A stretch of 64,000 nucleotides of DNA from Bolinopsis microptera (lineage: Eukaryota > Ctenophora > Tentaculata > Lobata > Bolinopsidae), in the NCBI RefSeq assembly GCF_026151205.1, contig NC_087084.1, forward strand, positions 8,357,394 through 8,421,393, in the 5' to 3' direction. Positions 19,813 through 29,099 of the stretch are shown here, piece after piece. The notes beneath the pieces were generated by a model. That model ran no database searches and was not told where the DNA came from. It worked only from the letters and a program-made list of their open reading frames with translations. The translations under genes were made by a program, and so were the position numbers. Position 1 is the first letter of the stretch. Each line of letters begins with the position of its first letter.

Positions 19813-20397
19813 TTATTATAAATACAAATTAGATGAATAAAGAGGTTATACAAATCTTGTGTCAAAAGTAACCTTGTTACTCTACAATGTACTCTCTTAA
19901 ATAGTGAATGATTGATATGGTGTGACTCAGTAACTCACACTACTCTGCTCTGACTAATAGTAATAAACAATGTCTTTTTTACTATTAGATTAAACTACTA
20001 TTAAATTAAAACTACTACTCCTGATGATGATGTTCTTCTTACTATATGAGGGACTTCTGAATGATGAGGACTTCAAGTAAAACTGGAACTGATAACTATA
20101 AAACAAAACCCTGGGGGAAAACTACCGTGAGTAAAGTGAAAGGTAATCCACATGAAACTATAAATGAAAGTGAAAGAGGAGGCGGGAACTCCTAGACTAA
20201 ACTACTAAACTATAACTATAAACTACTTACCACTCTTTCCACGTCACAGAACACAGATAGTATCTGTCGACTGGAATCTGTGGATCACTAAAACAACGTC
20301 ACTCCTCTCCCTTCTGCTACGCTAGAGTCTGGAGTCGACAACGTCACTCCTCTCCCTTCTGCTACGCTAGAGTCTGGAGTCAACTAAACACTGGACC
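19813..20397 (-). other. Non-coding part between gag pieces of the LTR element
   Basis: No ORF of note. A 45-bp direct repeat (cgtcactcctctcccttctg...) occurs at about 20293-20337 and 20338-20382, and a diverged third copy follows the TIR element at about 22320-22365. In minus sense this lies between the Gag N-terminus at 22.5 kb and the main ORF. Confidence 0.5.
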
Positions 20398-22319
20398 AGC
20401 AATAGCAGCAAATCTGGGGAAACTTGGTGGACATTGACTTTTTTCACACAATTTGAGTATGTTGACTTCAACATTATGTTGCAGCTCATTGTGGTTAATC
20501 TCAATGTTGGAGTGATGTTTTTCTGGTGCACAAAACACTACAGTACGGTTATGTTGAATAATTGTGGTTAATGGGTCATCTATGTGGCCACTATGGTGGT
20601 TAAAATACCAGTTTTAGGGTTAACCACCATTTTGAGATATGATATTATGAACTGAGTAGTCATTATATTGAGATCATATCATGGTGCAACTATCACAAAA
20701 GTTTTCAAACCTCATGGGGGGCATTTTGTGGTCCTAATGGTGGTTAAATTGAAGATGAACGGTGAGCTATAAATATTGCTCTGATTATAGATGTATAGTG
20801 GTGGTTGTTCATTTGTGCATGGATGATAATTTTTTATCACAAATGTGCAATTTAATAGTATGGTTGATTTGAGGTGGTTAATATTCGTAAAAAGTGCTAA
20901 AAAGATGGTTAAAATGTCAAAATTTGTTGTTAACCACCAATCAAAACATTATTAATGATTTTAGTCAACATTTTATGGTCAACAAAGGACATTTGAAGGG
21001 TCTTGATAAAAGTTATCAAGAAATGTTGTCATAAAAGTGGTTAAAAGGGCTATATTACTTGCTAGGCTGTTGAACAAGGCATCTATTAAAGTGAAAATTA
21101 ACCACAATATGAACTTCAGATAATGGTTTGCTATCCAAATGACTGTATATTTGTTTGCAAATCCATAATTGACCCCAAGTTCATGCATTCCGATCAATGT
21201 GCAGCTAAGGTGGTTAAAATGTCTCGAAAATACCCTATATTTGCACTAATTAACCATTTTTAGAGCACATATTAGCTTTGTAAAGCTATAGCTGGCCATG
21301 CTACATTATCTAGATATAACTACCTGCTCATTTATATGACCAGAAACATTGCTGAGTCCTATGTTGCGTCCATCATGGTTAATAAAGGTCTAAAATTGAC
21401 CAAAATCAGTGTTCTTGGTCGTTTTAACCACCATACGGCCACACATTTTGTTGCATTATCTTTAAAATCACTTATTATCCTCCAGCTATCTCTCATAATC
21501 AAATATAAAAACAAAATAAGGCACAAAAAGTTCGGAGGTTGCTGAATAATGGTTAATTTGTGATGGCTTCTGTTGACCGAAAGTCCAAAATAAACATGTT
21601 TTAACCACATTGAGGCCACATCTAAGGTTTTATGGTATTGGGACCGTAGTCAAAAGTTTTGGGCACCTGAATGGTGACCTCTGCTTTTGAAATTATGGTG
21701 ATATTTCAATGCTGTGCCATACCAGGTGGTTAAGTACGCGCTAGCGCGCGCACGCGTACAAACATGGTTTTTTTGATATACCACAGTTGGTGGTTAACTG
21801 TTCTACATCAAACCTTCACTAAAAGTATTGGGCACCATAGTGGTGACATAATATATAAAGAATTTAAGCCTAGACTAAATATGTTGGCCTACAGATGGTT
21901 AAGTACGCGCTAGCGCGCGCACGCGTACACTATAACATAAACAAATAAACCACTCCACAGACCACATTTATTAATTTTTTTAATTTCCTTCTTCAACTAT
22001 GTGTCAATGAACCATTTTTGTTCAATAATGACCATCAATATTAACTGTAGTACTTATATCTTCACTGTAGTAAGGGTTTGGGTGTTAGAGGTATAAAAAA
22101 TGTCCACTAACAAATCAGTCATTTTTCGACTACTTAACCACCTAACTCAGCACCAAAATGTTCTGAGATTTTTTTCGTTGCACTATCATGAAGCTATGAC
22201 ATTTTTGGACCTATGTAAATAATCAGATTACTAAAATTCATAATCTTTGATTTTTAAGGGGGGGTTAAATGCTTCAAATTGGTGTATTTCAAAGTTTCCC
22301 CAGATTTGCTGCTATTGCT
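20398..22319. mobile_element. 1.9-kb TIR element packed with a GTGGTTAA motif
   Basis: Perfect 28-bp terminal inverted repeats at 20398-20425 and 22292-22319 begin AGCAATAGCAGCAAATCTGG. No transposase ORF is present. The interior carries roughly twenty copies of (G)GTGGTTAA in both orientations, about one per 90 bp, and two copies of a CG-rich block (gtacgcgctagcgcgcgcac) at about 21736 and 21903. No clear target duplication was found. It is probably a non-autonomous DNA transposon whose motif arrays could bind a transposase. Confidence 0.8.
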
Positions 22320-22499
22320 GTGACACTCCTCTCTCTTCTGTTACTTCAACTAGAGTCTGGAGTCGAGCCTTGTCTGCCTTCTGGAGTCCCTTTACCCCAA
22401 CACTGTATATACAATCACTGGAACTAAACCTTTGCTAAAGTGAGATACAGGGTTAGTAATATGAAGTACAAAAACAAGCTACAAATAGAATTAAGATTC

Positions 22500-22585
22500 T
22501 AACACCAACTGCCACACTTTGACTGCTTTCTTCCAACGGCTGTAGTCGCTGTCATCCTCTAAATTCGGTATCTTCTCGCTCATAA
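22500..22585 (-). CDS. Gag N-terminal exon or fragment of the copia-like element
   Basis: From an ATG near 22585 the minus strand encodes about 28 residues (MSEKIPNLEDDSDYSRWKK, then VWQLVLES) before a stop. This matches the beginning of copia-type Gag, which is missing from the main ORF. The two pieces are about 2.7 kb apart; either a spliced intron joins them or the copy is broken. No clear donor/acceptor pair was settled. Confidence 0.6.
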
Positions 22586-22836
22586 TGTGAATGAACGTGA
22601 CAATTACTACAAACACAAAACTACTAGACTGTACACTGACACAAACAAATGTACACTGACTATAACTAACTAACACTGAGTTTTAATTACTTTCAACACT
22701 TGAATCAGTTCAATACTTTCTAGTTAGTCTCTTTCTTCTTTAAATTAACTGAACAGTCTATAACAATTTCTTCCAATTACCTTTTCTCTCCTTTCCTCTG
22801 GTTCTTCTTCGGTGGATCTGTCGTCTCTCACAAGTT

Positions 22837-22853
22837 AACTGAACTGCTACCAC
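22837..22853 (-). other. Primer-binding site (initiator Met tRNA-like)
   Basis: In minus sense the base after the 5' LTR is followed by TGGTAGCAGTTCAG. The first nine bases fit the 3' end of eukaryotic initiator methionine tRNA, the usual copia primer. The match decays after TGGTAGCAG. Confidence 0.7.
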
Positions 22854-23171
22854 TGTTAATATGTGTTCACAGGACTTGAGTTGTTTACAAGAGAAACTCG
22901 CTGGGTTTGAAATAGAAACAGAACCTGTAATAAATAGGATTTATTACACCAATAATATAAACTCAAATAGTTATATCAAGTTCCAATTATCCATTGTAAA
23001 TATATAATAGTATATAGATCATTGTAAATATATAGTTTAAAGGAATACGTACCGGTTGATACTCTACAATAACATAAATCTTCTTTCTACAAACTTAATC
23101 TTCTTTCTACAAACTTCAACCGGTTCTCATGCTATGAATATATAATGATTAGTATTCTGCTAAGTCTAACA
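22854..23171 (-). repeat. 5' LTR (318 bp)
   Basis: Identical by eye to the 3' LTR at 13941-14258. It should carry the Pol II promoter for the minus-strand transcript. GTCCG follows at 23172-23176. Confidence 0.95.
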
Positions 23172-23176
23172 GTCCG

Positions 23177-23300
23177 ACTGGACATGGAAGTCCCACAATA
23201 TCTTGACTTTTTCGTTCTCCAGCACCTTCTCTGCCCGGTGTTCGAACCACCTTTTACTGCGTCGCGTGGGAAGCCGTATTCCTTGCACAGACTCCAGTGC
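23177..23300 (-). pseudogene. Retroelement C-terminal domain, 5' part (partner of 13600-13940)
   Basis: Minus-strand codons give LHWSLCKEYGFP, then WFEHRAEKVLENEKVKILW and DFHVQ, which lead straight into the motif series resuming at 13940 across the LTR element. A one-base insertion lies between the two blocks. This proves that the LTR element landed inside an older antisense retroelement copy. Confidence 0.7.
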
Positions 23301-23307
23301 AATGCTA

Positions 23308-23349
23308 TTATTGCTCTACGAGGCTACAGAGGCAAGAAAATGGACATAA
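23308..23349 (+). mobile_element. Second copy of the RLE-type element, left piece
   Basis: The sequence attgctctacgag...aaatggac matches the end of the frame at 6889-6930 (LRGYRG motif). The match stops at GACATAA and resumes after the insertion at 25571. Confidence 0.75.
23343..23349. repeat. Target-site duplication GACATAA (left)
   Basis: Repeated at 25564-25570. The pair delimits the tRNA-headed retroelement and lies at the break in the host element, whose sequence resumes beyond it. Confidence 0.75.
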
Positions 23350-23452
23350 TAGTTAATTATTTATTAAATAACTTTATTCAAATCAAAAATAGAACATAAA
23401 GAACATCTTGATGACCTGATAAGTCACCAAGAGAAAAATAACACAGAATAAA

Positions 23453-25264
23453 CTAAATCATGCTTAACTCTCTCCATGCTTTTCTATCTGTTGCAAAAAG
23501 TCTTAAATGGTATAAATCGTCTGTATTTACAAGTCTAAAGTTTCTGTCACTTAAATCGTTCAAAATAGTTTTTAACAAGTTTGACTGGTGTCGTCCGACT
23601 CTACCTCTCATCAAACTCTGACTCTCTACAGCAAAATGTAAGGCAAGCTGGGCAGGTGAGTTATTATCACTGCGGAGGATGTGACCGAGCATTCTCCACC
23701 GTGCACGAGCAACACGCTCACTTAGTGGAACAACTTCGCAGCGTTTGTATAGAGTCACATTTCGTATGACATTAGGGTAGGTCATGCCGATGATCGTACG
23801 GAGATGATTCCTGTGGCAGACATCAAGTTTTTGAAGGAGTTGTTTAGATGTTGCCCAACTGTTGCAATTATACATCAGTATTGAAACAACTTGTGCTTCA
23901 TATATCTTGAGTCGAATCTTCAAGGGTATACGTCTACCTTGTTCCCAGACTTTTTTGTAGTTCTGAAAAGCAATGTTAGCAAGTATACATCGTCTCTTGA
24001 CATCTTCGATGCTACACAACTTAGAGCCTAAAGAGATAGATGACCTCCAAGGTTCTCTACCTCTGAGTGTCTCTCCTTTGTTATCAACCTCGTTCTTGCC
24101 GGCCAGATAGAAGTGGGTGAACTCGGTTTTTGACTCATTGACAAAAAGATTCCACTCTTCCAATATCTCTTTACATATTGGCAACAAAGACTCCAAATTG
24201 CTTTTATCCTCATCAGTAAAATCAACATCATCTGCGTACTCCCACTCGAGGGGTAACAGATTCTCAGCTATGGGAGGGTTAGGTCTTAGATAGGACATAA
24301 CAGCACGCAGGTGGTAAAGTGCTGCTGCCAGATATAGAGTGAACAAGTTTCCAGACAAACTGTCGCCTTGAAAAGCTCCAATCGTGACAATAAACTCTCC
24401 CGATATTGTTGAGTTCACTTTGATCTTCAGTTTAGTATTTGCGAGCAAATACCTTACCAGTCGAATGTCGTCCTCACTACAACCAGCATCAGCTAAAATG
24501 TCAAGTAATACCGACCTCTTTATGGTATCAAAAGCAGAGGACATGTCAATGCCCATCTTATGAAGAGACCAGCGTTTTTCCTTGACAACTGACACTAGTA
24601 TTCGCTGGGTCCAAACGATATTTGCACAACTATGGCCAGGTTTATAGGCATTCTGCCAAGGACCAGTGTACTGAGATACTTGCCTTTGGATGCGCTTTAA
24701 GACTATCATGGACAATATCTTTCTAGTACCGTTTAGTAGGCAAAGTGGGCGCAAACTCTTAGGGGGGCCTAGTGGCTTTCCAGGTTTTTGGAGCGGAGTA
24801 AGGTATCCCTCTGTGAAAGAAGGTACATGTTCATGGAGCTCAAAGGATCGATTAGTAAGTTGTGCAAATGTGGAAAAAAAGATTTCAGGAGAGTGTTTAA
24901 GAAATTCGTTTGGGATCCCATCTGGTCCAACAGCTTTACCGTTCTTGATTTTCTTGGCCGCAAGCTCAACTTCAAACGCTGTAATGGGGTTTTGAAGGGG
25001 CCTAGGGTTACCTGTGAACGGTTCTAGTGGTGGTTCACTGTCAGGTCCAGTGTAGTGTTCTTCGAAATACTGGCGAGTGATTTCAGCCTTGTCTCGTTCA
25101 TTATCTACCAGTTGGTTGTCAGTGTTGAAAACAGACACAGAGCCTGCACCCGTTTTCTGTTTGCCTGATAGTTGACGAGCAGCTTCAAACATTCTCCGTC
25201 CTTCGTCTATGGTGGCTATAGAGTCAGCTAGGCTGTTTGCTAACTCAACTCTCAATGTTTTCAA
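23453..25264 (-). CDS. Reverse transcriptase without a visible endonuclease
   Basis: This 603-residue RT starts in a basic linker (RMFEAARQLSG near residue 24; similarity continues upstream of the first ATG). The domain has KNGKAVGPDGIPNEFLKHS near 108, AYKPGHSCANIVWTQ, MGIDMSSAFDTI, the unusual GAFQGDSLSGNLF in place of the common PQGS box, and EYADDVDF near 340. The tail has LHNR-like (VCHRNHLRTIIGMTYP), ARARWRMLGHILR and a WREL end. No N-terminal APE endonuclease remains. The A/F-QGDSLSG box sets it apart from the other LINEs in the window. Confidence 0.85.
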   Translation of the reverse strand: MKTLRVELANSLADSIATIDEGRRMFEAARQLSGKQKTGAGSVSVFNTDNQLVDNERDKAEITRQYFEEHYTGPDSEPPLEPFTGNPRPLQNPITAFEVELAAKKIKNGKAVGPDGIPNEFLKHSPEIFFSTFAQLTNRSFELHEHVPSFTEGYLTPLQKPGKPLGPPKSLRPLCLLNGTRKILSMIVLKRIQRQVSQYTGPWQNAYKPGHSCANIVWTQRILVSVVKEKRWSLHKMGIDMSSAFDTIKRSVLLDILADAGCSEDDIRLVRYLLANTKLKIKVNSTISGEFIVTIGAFQGDSLSGNLFTLYLAAALYHLRAVMSYLRPNPPIAENLLPLEWEYADDVDFTDEDKSNLESLLPICKEILEEWNLFVNESKTEFTHFYLAGKNEVDNKGETLRGREPWRSSISLGSKLCSIEDVKRRCILANIAFQNYKKVWEQGRRIPLKIRLKIYEAQVVSILMYNCNSWATSKQLLQKLDVCHRNHLRTIIGMTYPNVIRNVTLYKRCEVVPLSERVARARWRMLGHILRSDNNSPAQLALHFAVESQSLMRGRVGRHQSNLLKTILNDLSDRNFRLVNTDDLYHLRLFATDRKAWRELSMI

Positions 25265-25485
25265 CCGTTTAGTAATGTCGTTTGAGAGCCTGTTAATTTT
25301 AGCTCTAATAGTTAATAGTAATAGTAATAGTTAATAGTAATATGTTTACAGGGGTATCCTAGGAAGTTTCTTGAACTTTTAACAGGTACCCCTCCTCATT
25401 TAACCCTCAATTAAGTTTCCTATTATTCGGCTGAGTCGACCGAGGAGATCACATAGATCCAATGGATCCTTAGCTACTCCCTAGA

Positions 25486-25558
25486 CTAGGTGACACTGGG
25501 ATTCGAACCCTAAACCTTCTGCGTAGAAGGCGGATGCTCTAACCACTAGGCCACCTAG
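25486..25558 (-). tRNA. tRNA-like head (degenerate; pseudo-tRNA or SINE promoter)
   Basis: The minus strand begins CTAGGTG and ends CACCTAG, a perfect 7-bp acceptor-like pairing. It contains an A-box-like TGGCCTAGTGGTTAGAGC and a canonical B box GGTTCGAATCC. The anticodon arm (CCTTC...GAAGG) has only a six-base loop and the T stem is imperfect, so it is not a functional tRNA gene. Its place at the 5' tip of the retroelement suggests an internal Pol III promoter. Confidence 0.6.
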
Positions 25559-25563
25559 CCCCC

Positions 25564-25570
25564 GACATAA
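25564..25570. repeat. Target-site duplication GACATAA (right)
   Basis: Right-hand partner of 23343-23349. Confidence 0.75.
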
Positions 25571-25790
25571 AATATGAGACTTCTCTATCAGAAATCTCTT
25601 ACAACCTCATCCCTGCACCTGTGATGGAGTAGATGTGTATATATATTTAGTTGTTGCTATTTCATATAATATTGGTAGCAGTGAAAAATTTCCATTACCT
25701 GTTTATCGTGCTCTGCCAATCGCATCACTTGATTTAATTGAATGTATATATATATAATATTGTTTGAATGACCTTCACTATGTATTATAC
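25571..25790 (+). mobile_element. Second copy of the RLE-type element, 3' UTR piece
   Basis: Closely matches 6942-7150 (ctcatccctgc, ggagtagatgtgtatata, tgctctgccaat). With 23308-23349 it forms a short 5'-truncated copy that was split by the tRNA-headed element. Confidence 0.75.
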
Positions 25791-25967
25791 CAGGATACTT
25801 CCGCAAAGACACATATTCTGCCCTCTAAAAGGGGCCATAATTGTTGCAATTATGTAATTTTATAGATTTATCATTATTATTATTACTAATCAATAATATC
25901 ATAAATTGCAAACTGAATTGTTATTTTATTACAAAATTTATGATGTTGACCATCTATTTGATTTTAG

Positions 25968-26318
25968 ATATGTTACCATTTTCCACCTGCTATCCTGGAT
26001 TTTCATTTTCCTCAGCTCCTTCATCAAGTGTATTGCCGCAAATAGATCCTCATAATCCACCTATACCAACAACAGAACACCATCTAAATATAGACTCGAG
26101 ATTTGCTAACAAGACATACGGAGAAGTTCTAAAAATGTATCAAACTTCTTTTAAAAAGAAGTCAAATCTTAGTAATGAGCTATTGTTGAGGTGTTCAGAT
26201 TTGCTTTCAGATAGTCCAAAATCAGCATCTCATCATTACAAAGAGGACTCCTTAATATCACCCATTGATAACAATCAATCAACTGCAAGTGTTGGAAACA
26301 AAAAATCTGCAAATCAAA
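25968..26318 (+). CDS. Exon of RRM-protein gene (N-terminal, low-complexity)
   Basis: The exon follows an AG acceptor (gattttag) and ends at a GTGAGT donor. It is 351 nt long with phase 1 at both ends. It encodes a Ser/Pro-rich stretch followed by a helical segment (TYGEVLKMYQTSFKK). Start and earlier exons were not located. Its assignment to the gene ending at 43002 rests on the unbroken series of phase-1 junctions. Confidence 0.55.
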
Positions 26319-26493
26319 GTGAGTACAATCGTGAACTGATTTTGGGTTATATTTGTGTTTTTTGTGGCTGGCAATCAAGAGGTTGTACATTATGTCCCAT
26401 TGTGTTTACAGAAAGTATGTAATTCACAATCATGCAATTGCCTAAATATAAAACTTGTCTGCAAAACTATAAAACGTTTGGCACAATTTTCAG

Positions 26494-26754
26494 CAACAGC
26501 ATCAAGGAGGAAAAGAGCTGAAAAACCTTGGGTAACTGATGAATTATTGGAGAAAATCGTACATAATCGTGACCTTTATGATAAATGGTTCAAAGTGAGA
26601 AAAAAATTGTGCTCCTATGATGAAACTGACGCTAAGGGAGGAAAATGCCCTTGTATGACATGCACTGAAAAGCGGACTCGTTATACTACATACAATCAAC
26701 ACAAACTAAAACTAACTAAAGCAAAGTATAATGCTAAACTTGAATACTATGGCG
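26494..26754 (+). CDS. Exon of RRM-protein gene, LINE-linker-like
   Basis: 261 nt, phase 1 to 1, acceptor ttttcag and donor GTGAGT. It encodes KPWVTDELLEKI, then CPCMTC and a basic helix ending KAKYNAKLEYYG. The KPW...RDLYDKWFK...KAKYNAKL pattern resembles the linker between endonuclease and RT in LINEs, so this exon may be an exonised retroelement piece. It ends 89 bp before the repeat island. Confidence 0.5.
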
Positions 26755-27085
26755 GTGAGTGTATTTTGATAATAGTGCGTTTCAAATTTGATAATATTAG
26801 AGACATTTATTTTATATATTAGAAGTACTTACATTGATTTTGAGGGGGCAGGGGGGGTCTTTATGAAATTTCTCTCGAAATTGATTTTATAATTGTTTCT
26901 GATAGAGGGGAGTGATATCTACCAGATGTTTTTGGTCCCATGGAAAAATTTTGTTCCTTTTTTATTCGATTTTGAAAATCTTGGACCTGAAAAAATCGTC
27001 AAAAAACGAGGTCCAAGATTTTCAAAATCGAATAAAAACTTTTCTAAGGTAGGCCCCGTGACAGCATGGACATTTTTTCGTAATT

Positions 27086-27299
27086 CGCATCTTTTGGCGT
27101 TAAGCTTAACTCCAAAAGATGCGATTTGACGTCGTGTCAAATAATTTTGACTTGAAATAATCGAGATTTATCCCCAAATTGCATCTTTTGGCGCTAAGCT
27201 TAACGCCAAAAGATGCCGTTTGACGGATAAAGTCGTAAAATCTTAAAATGCGTTTTCAAATGGCATCTTTTTGAGTTAACCTTAACTCCAAAAGATGCG
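27086..27299. repeat. Three palindromes of the GCATCTTTTGG family
   Basis: Palindromes at 27086-27123, 27181-27216 and 27263-27299 share the form GCATCTTTTGGCGTTAAG mirrored by CTTAACTCCAAAAGATGC. Further copies occur at 32181-32219, 39306-39343 and, degenerate, 39404-39435. They could form 17-bp hairpins and mark the inner part of the island's inverted ends. Confidence 0.8.
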
Positions 27300-27789
27300 A
27301 TTTGGAAAATACTTTTGCGCGAAATTTCAAAATTCTTCTTCCGAATTCTTGAATTGCTGCATTTTGCAAATCAGCTGATATTTGTAACTTTAAAAAATAA
27401 CTGTAACTTATATATTTATACAGGTCCCCGGTTTAACAAGCATTCAGGATAGAACCAGCAGCGGCTAATGACACTGAAACAGAGATGAAACACAGTAAGA
27501 ACAGCAGAAAGAGTGGAGTGCGATAAATATCTTCTTTTCTTCTGCAGTCTGCACTGGTTACTGATACTGATTACTGGAATCGGTTATCTAATCGAAGCCT
27601 AGCCTATTTGTAACTGGCAAGTGATTTTCCGGATTCAATTTTCAGATAGTCCTTTTTAGCTAGTCGTGAATTTCGTCGATTTCCGATATTTTCAGACGAT
27701 TCTTCATTAGGTCCTCAATCCTGAGCACTAGGATTACCTAAGTTTTTGTTACTATCTGAATTATTTTCTCATGCTACTGGTTCGCTAGG

Positions 27790-27945
27790 TTCAAAAGTTT
27801 ATTTTCTATTTATCATGAAAAAAAAATGTGTGCTCAGAAGTGATTTGGGCAAAAGCTCAATCAGCAGTCACGTGGGATAGAACTACCAACCGTCCGCTCT
27901 ACAGAAGGACGTTCTAGCCGCTGAGCTACTTGGGAGATGTCCTAT
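27790..27945 (-). mobile_element. tRNA-derived SINE, copy 1
   Basis: In minus sense a tRNA-like head (TAGCTCAGCGGCTAGAACG as A box; B box degenerate) is followed by a body with TGAGC, tttcatgataaata and a short tail. The same body occurs at 28796-28915. It is not a functional tRNA. Confidence 0.55.
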
Positions 27946-28795
27946 AGAAAATTTTAATGTCCATATTTTGGTAAAAAGTGCTTATTTGGCTTAAATTAGC
28001 ATCGCATATAATGCTCAATTACTCGATTAATCAATTTCGAGTTTGTTTAGTACTATAGTACTAAACAAAAGTACTGATATAGGGACTGTATGTAAACAAT
28101 TAAGTTGAAGTACAATATTTCTATACATTACTGTGCTGTTATGTAATACTCCCAATTAAAGTGCTCACACTTGAAACTGGCGATTCAGTGTAAAAGTTTT
28201 TTGTAAGATTTTGCACGATGTTTAATGGGATGACTGTTTAATTTAGAAGTTGCATCGACCTCTCGAACTAACATTTTGATCCAGGGCCATGTCTGGTGCC
28301 ATAGCTTGCGACAACGATGCTTCTCGGCGGACAATCTGCCACAAACAGCCAGTTTCAATTGTGACAAAATCATAAGACCTGCTATTGTTAACAGAATCTT
28401 CTAAGAAGAGCATAGTGATACTTACTAATAGGAAGGGATCAAGGTAAATAGTCTCTCAATCATATCTAATACAACTAGCACGTTTCCTTGATTTTTGTAG
28501 GGGATTTGTAGGGGATTTGACCCCTGTATGGGGATTTATGTTCCGGGGTATTTGTAACAGGTTTAGGGGTTTAAATAGTTAGTTCCTGTCCCAAACCATC
28601 AGAAAAATCAAGTTTCAACCTCCCAACCCACTCAGGCCACTCCCAGGGGCCACGCCCATCCCAAAATAGCTGAAATCCAGGTCAAATCAAGATTACTATC
28701 TTTGTATCTTTAATACACTATCTACTTATTCACTAGCTTGCTAAAATTCATCGGCAAATTACCGCTGCTCGAGTTACCTAGCAAGGCCCATGTCA
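27946..28795. other. Island sequence, no gene
   Basis: AT-rich filler with an inverted pair (tagtactatagtactaaac near 28050) and a G-rich imperfect repeat (tgtaggggattt, twice near 28500). No coding features. Confidence 0.4.
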
Positions 28796-28915
28796 GTTTT
28801 GTTTATGTTATATTTATCATGAAAAATGATTTTGCTCAGAGTGATCTGAGCAAAAAAATTAACATGCCAGTACGCTGAGTTGAACATTCGATCGTCGGCT
28901 TCAATGCTGGCGCTA
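28796..28915 (-). mobile_element. tRNA-derived SINE, copy 2
   Basis: Shares with copy 1 the body tttgctcagatcactctgag and tttcatgataaata in minus sense, with a more decayed tRNA-like head (ATCGAATGTTCAACTCAGCG). Confidence 0.5.
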
Positions 28916-29014
28916 AGGTTTTTTTTTATTGGGTGCCAAGGGTGCCAGCACCCTTGCCTCAAATTTTTTCATCGAAAAATTAAAATTGGCTGAAACGAAA
29001 AAAAACATAGTTTC

Positions 29015-29060
29015 TTGGGGGGGGGGGCGGGGGGGGGGGGGGAGGGGGGGGGGTGAGGTT
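29015..29060 (+). repeat. G-rich homopolymer tract
   Basis: About 40 bases that are almost all G, broken by single C, A and T residues. It has G-quadruplex potential and marks the start of the satellite array. Confidence 0.85.
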
Positions 29061-29099
29061 AGGATTGAATTGACCATGGTTAATGAGGGTCTGTACATG

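Larger units (their letters stand above)
13941..23171 (-). mobile_element. Copia-like LTR retrotransposon with nested insertions (9.2 kb)
   Basis: Two 318-bp LTRs in the same orientation, TG...CA termini, a GTCCG target duplication, a primer-binding site and a polypurine tract define a complete integration. Coding sense is minus. The polyprotein has Gag, zinc knuckle, protease and RNase H, but no integrase or reverse transcriptase was seen. A foldback element (15050-16403) splits the C-terminus and a TIR element (20398-22319) sits in the leader. The LTRs look identical, so integration was recent. Confidence 0.9.
23350..25563 (-). mobile_element. tRNA-headed reverse transcriptase element (2.2 kb)
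   Basis: In minus sense it starts five bases upstream of a tRNA-like block, runs through a low-complexity TAATAGTTA stretch, then an RT frame, and ends in an AT-rich 3' tail with AATAAA and TAACTATTAT. It is bounded by GACATAA. The structure is SINE head plus LINE body within one target duplication, so it either inserted as a chimera or is a LINE with a Pol III-type leader. Confidence 0.7.

Noticed and set aside
25486-25558. Functional tRNA gene
   Set aside because: The A and B boxes and acceptor pairing are present, but the anticodon loop is one base short and the T stem mispairs. Its place at the tip of a retroelement favours a SINE-type head.
26893-27140. Short ORFs on both strands in the island's left end
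   Set aside because: They are created by palindromic repeat sequence; the mirrored protein text (LGP...FSKSNKK) shows the inverted structure, not a gene.
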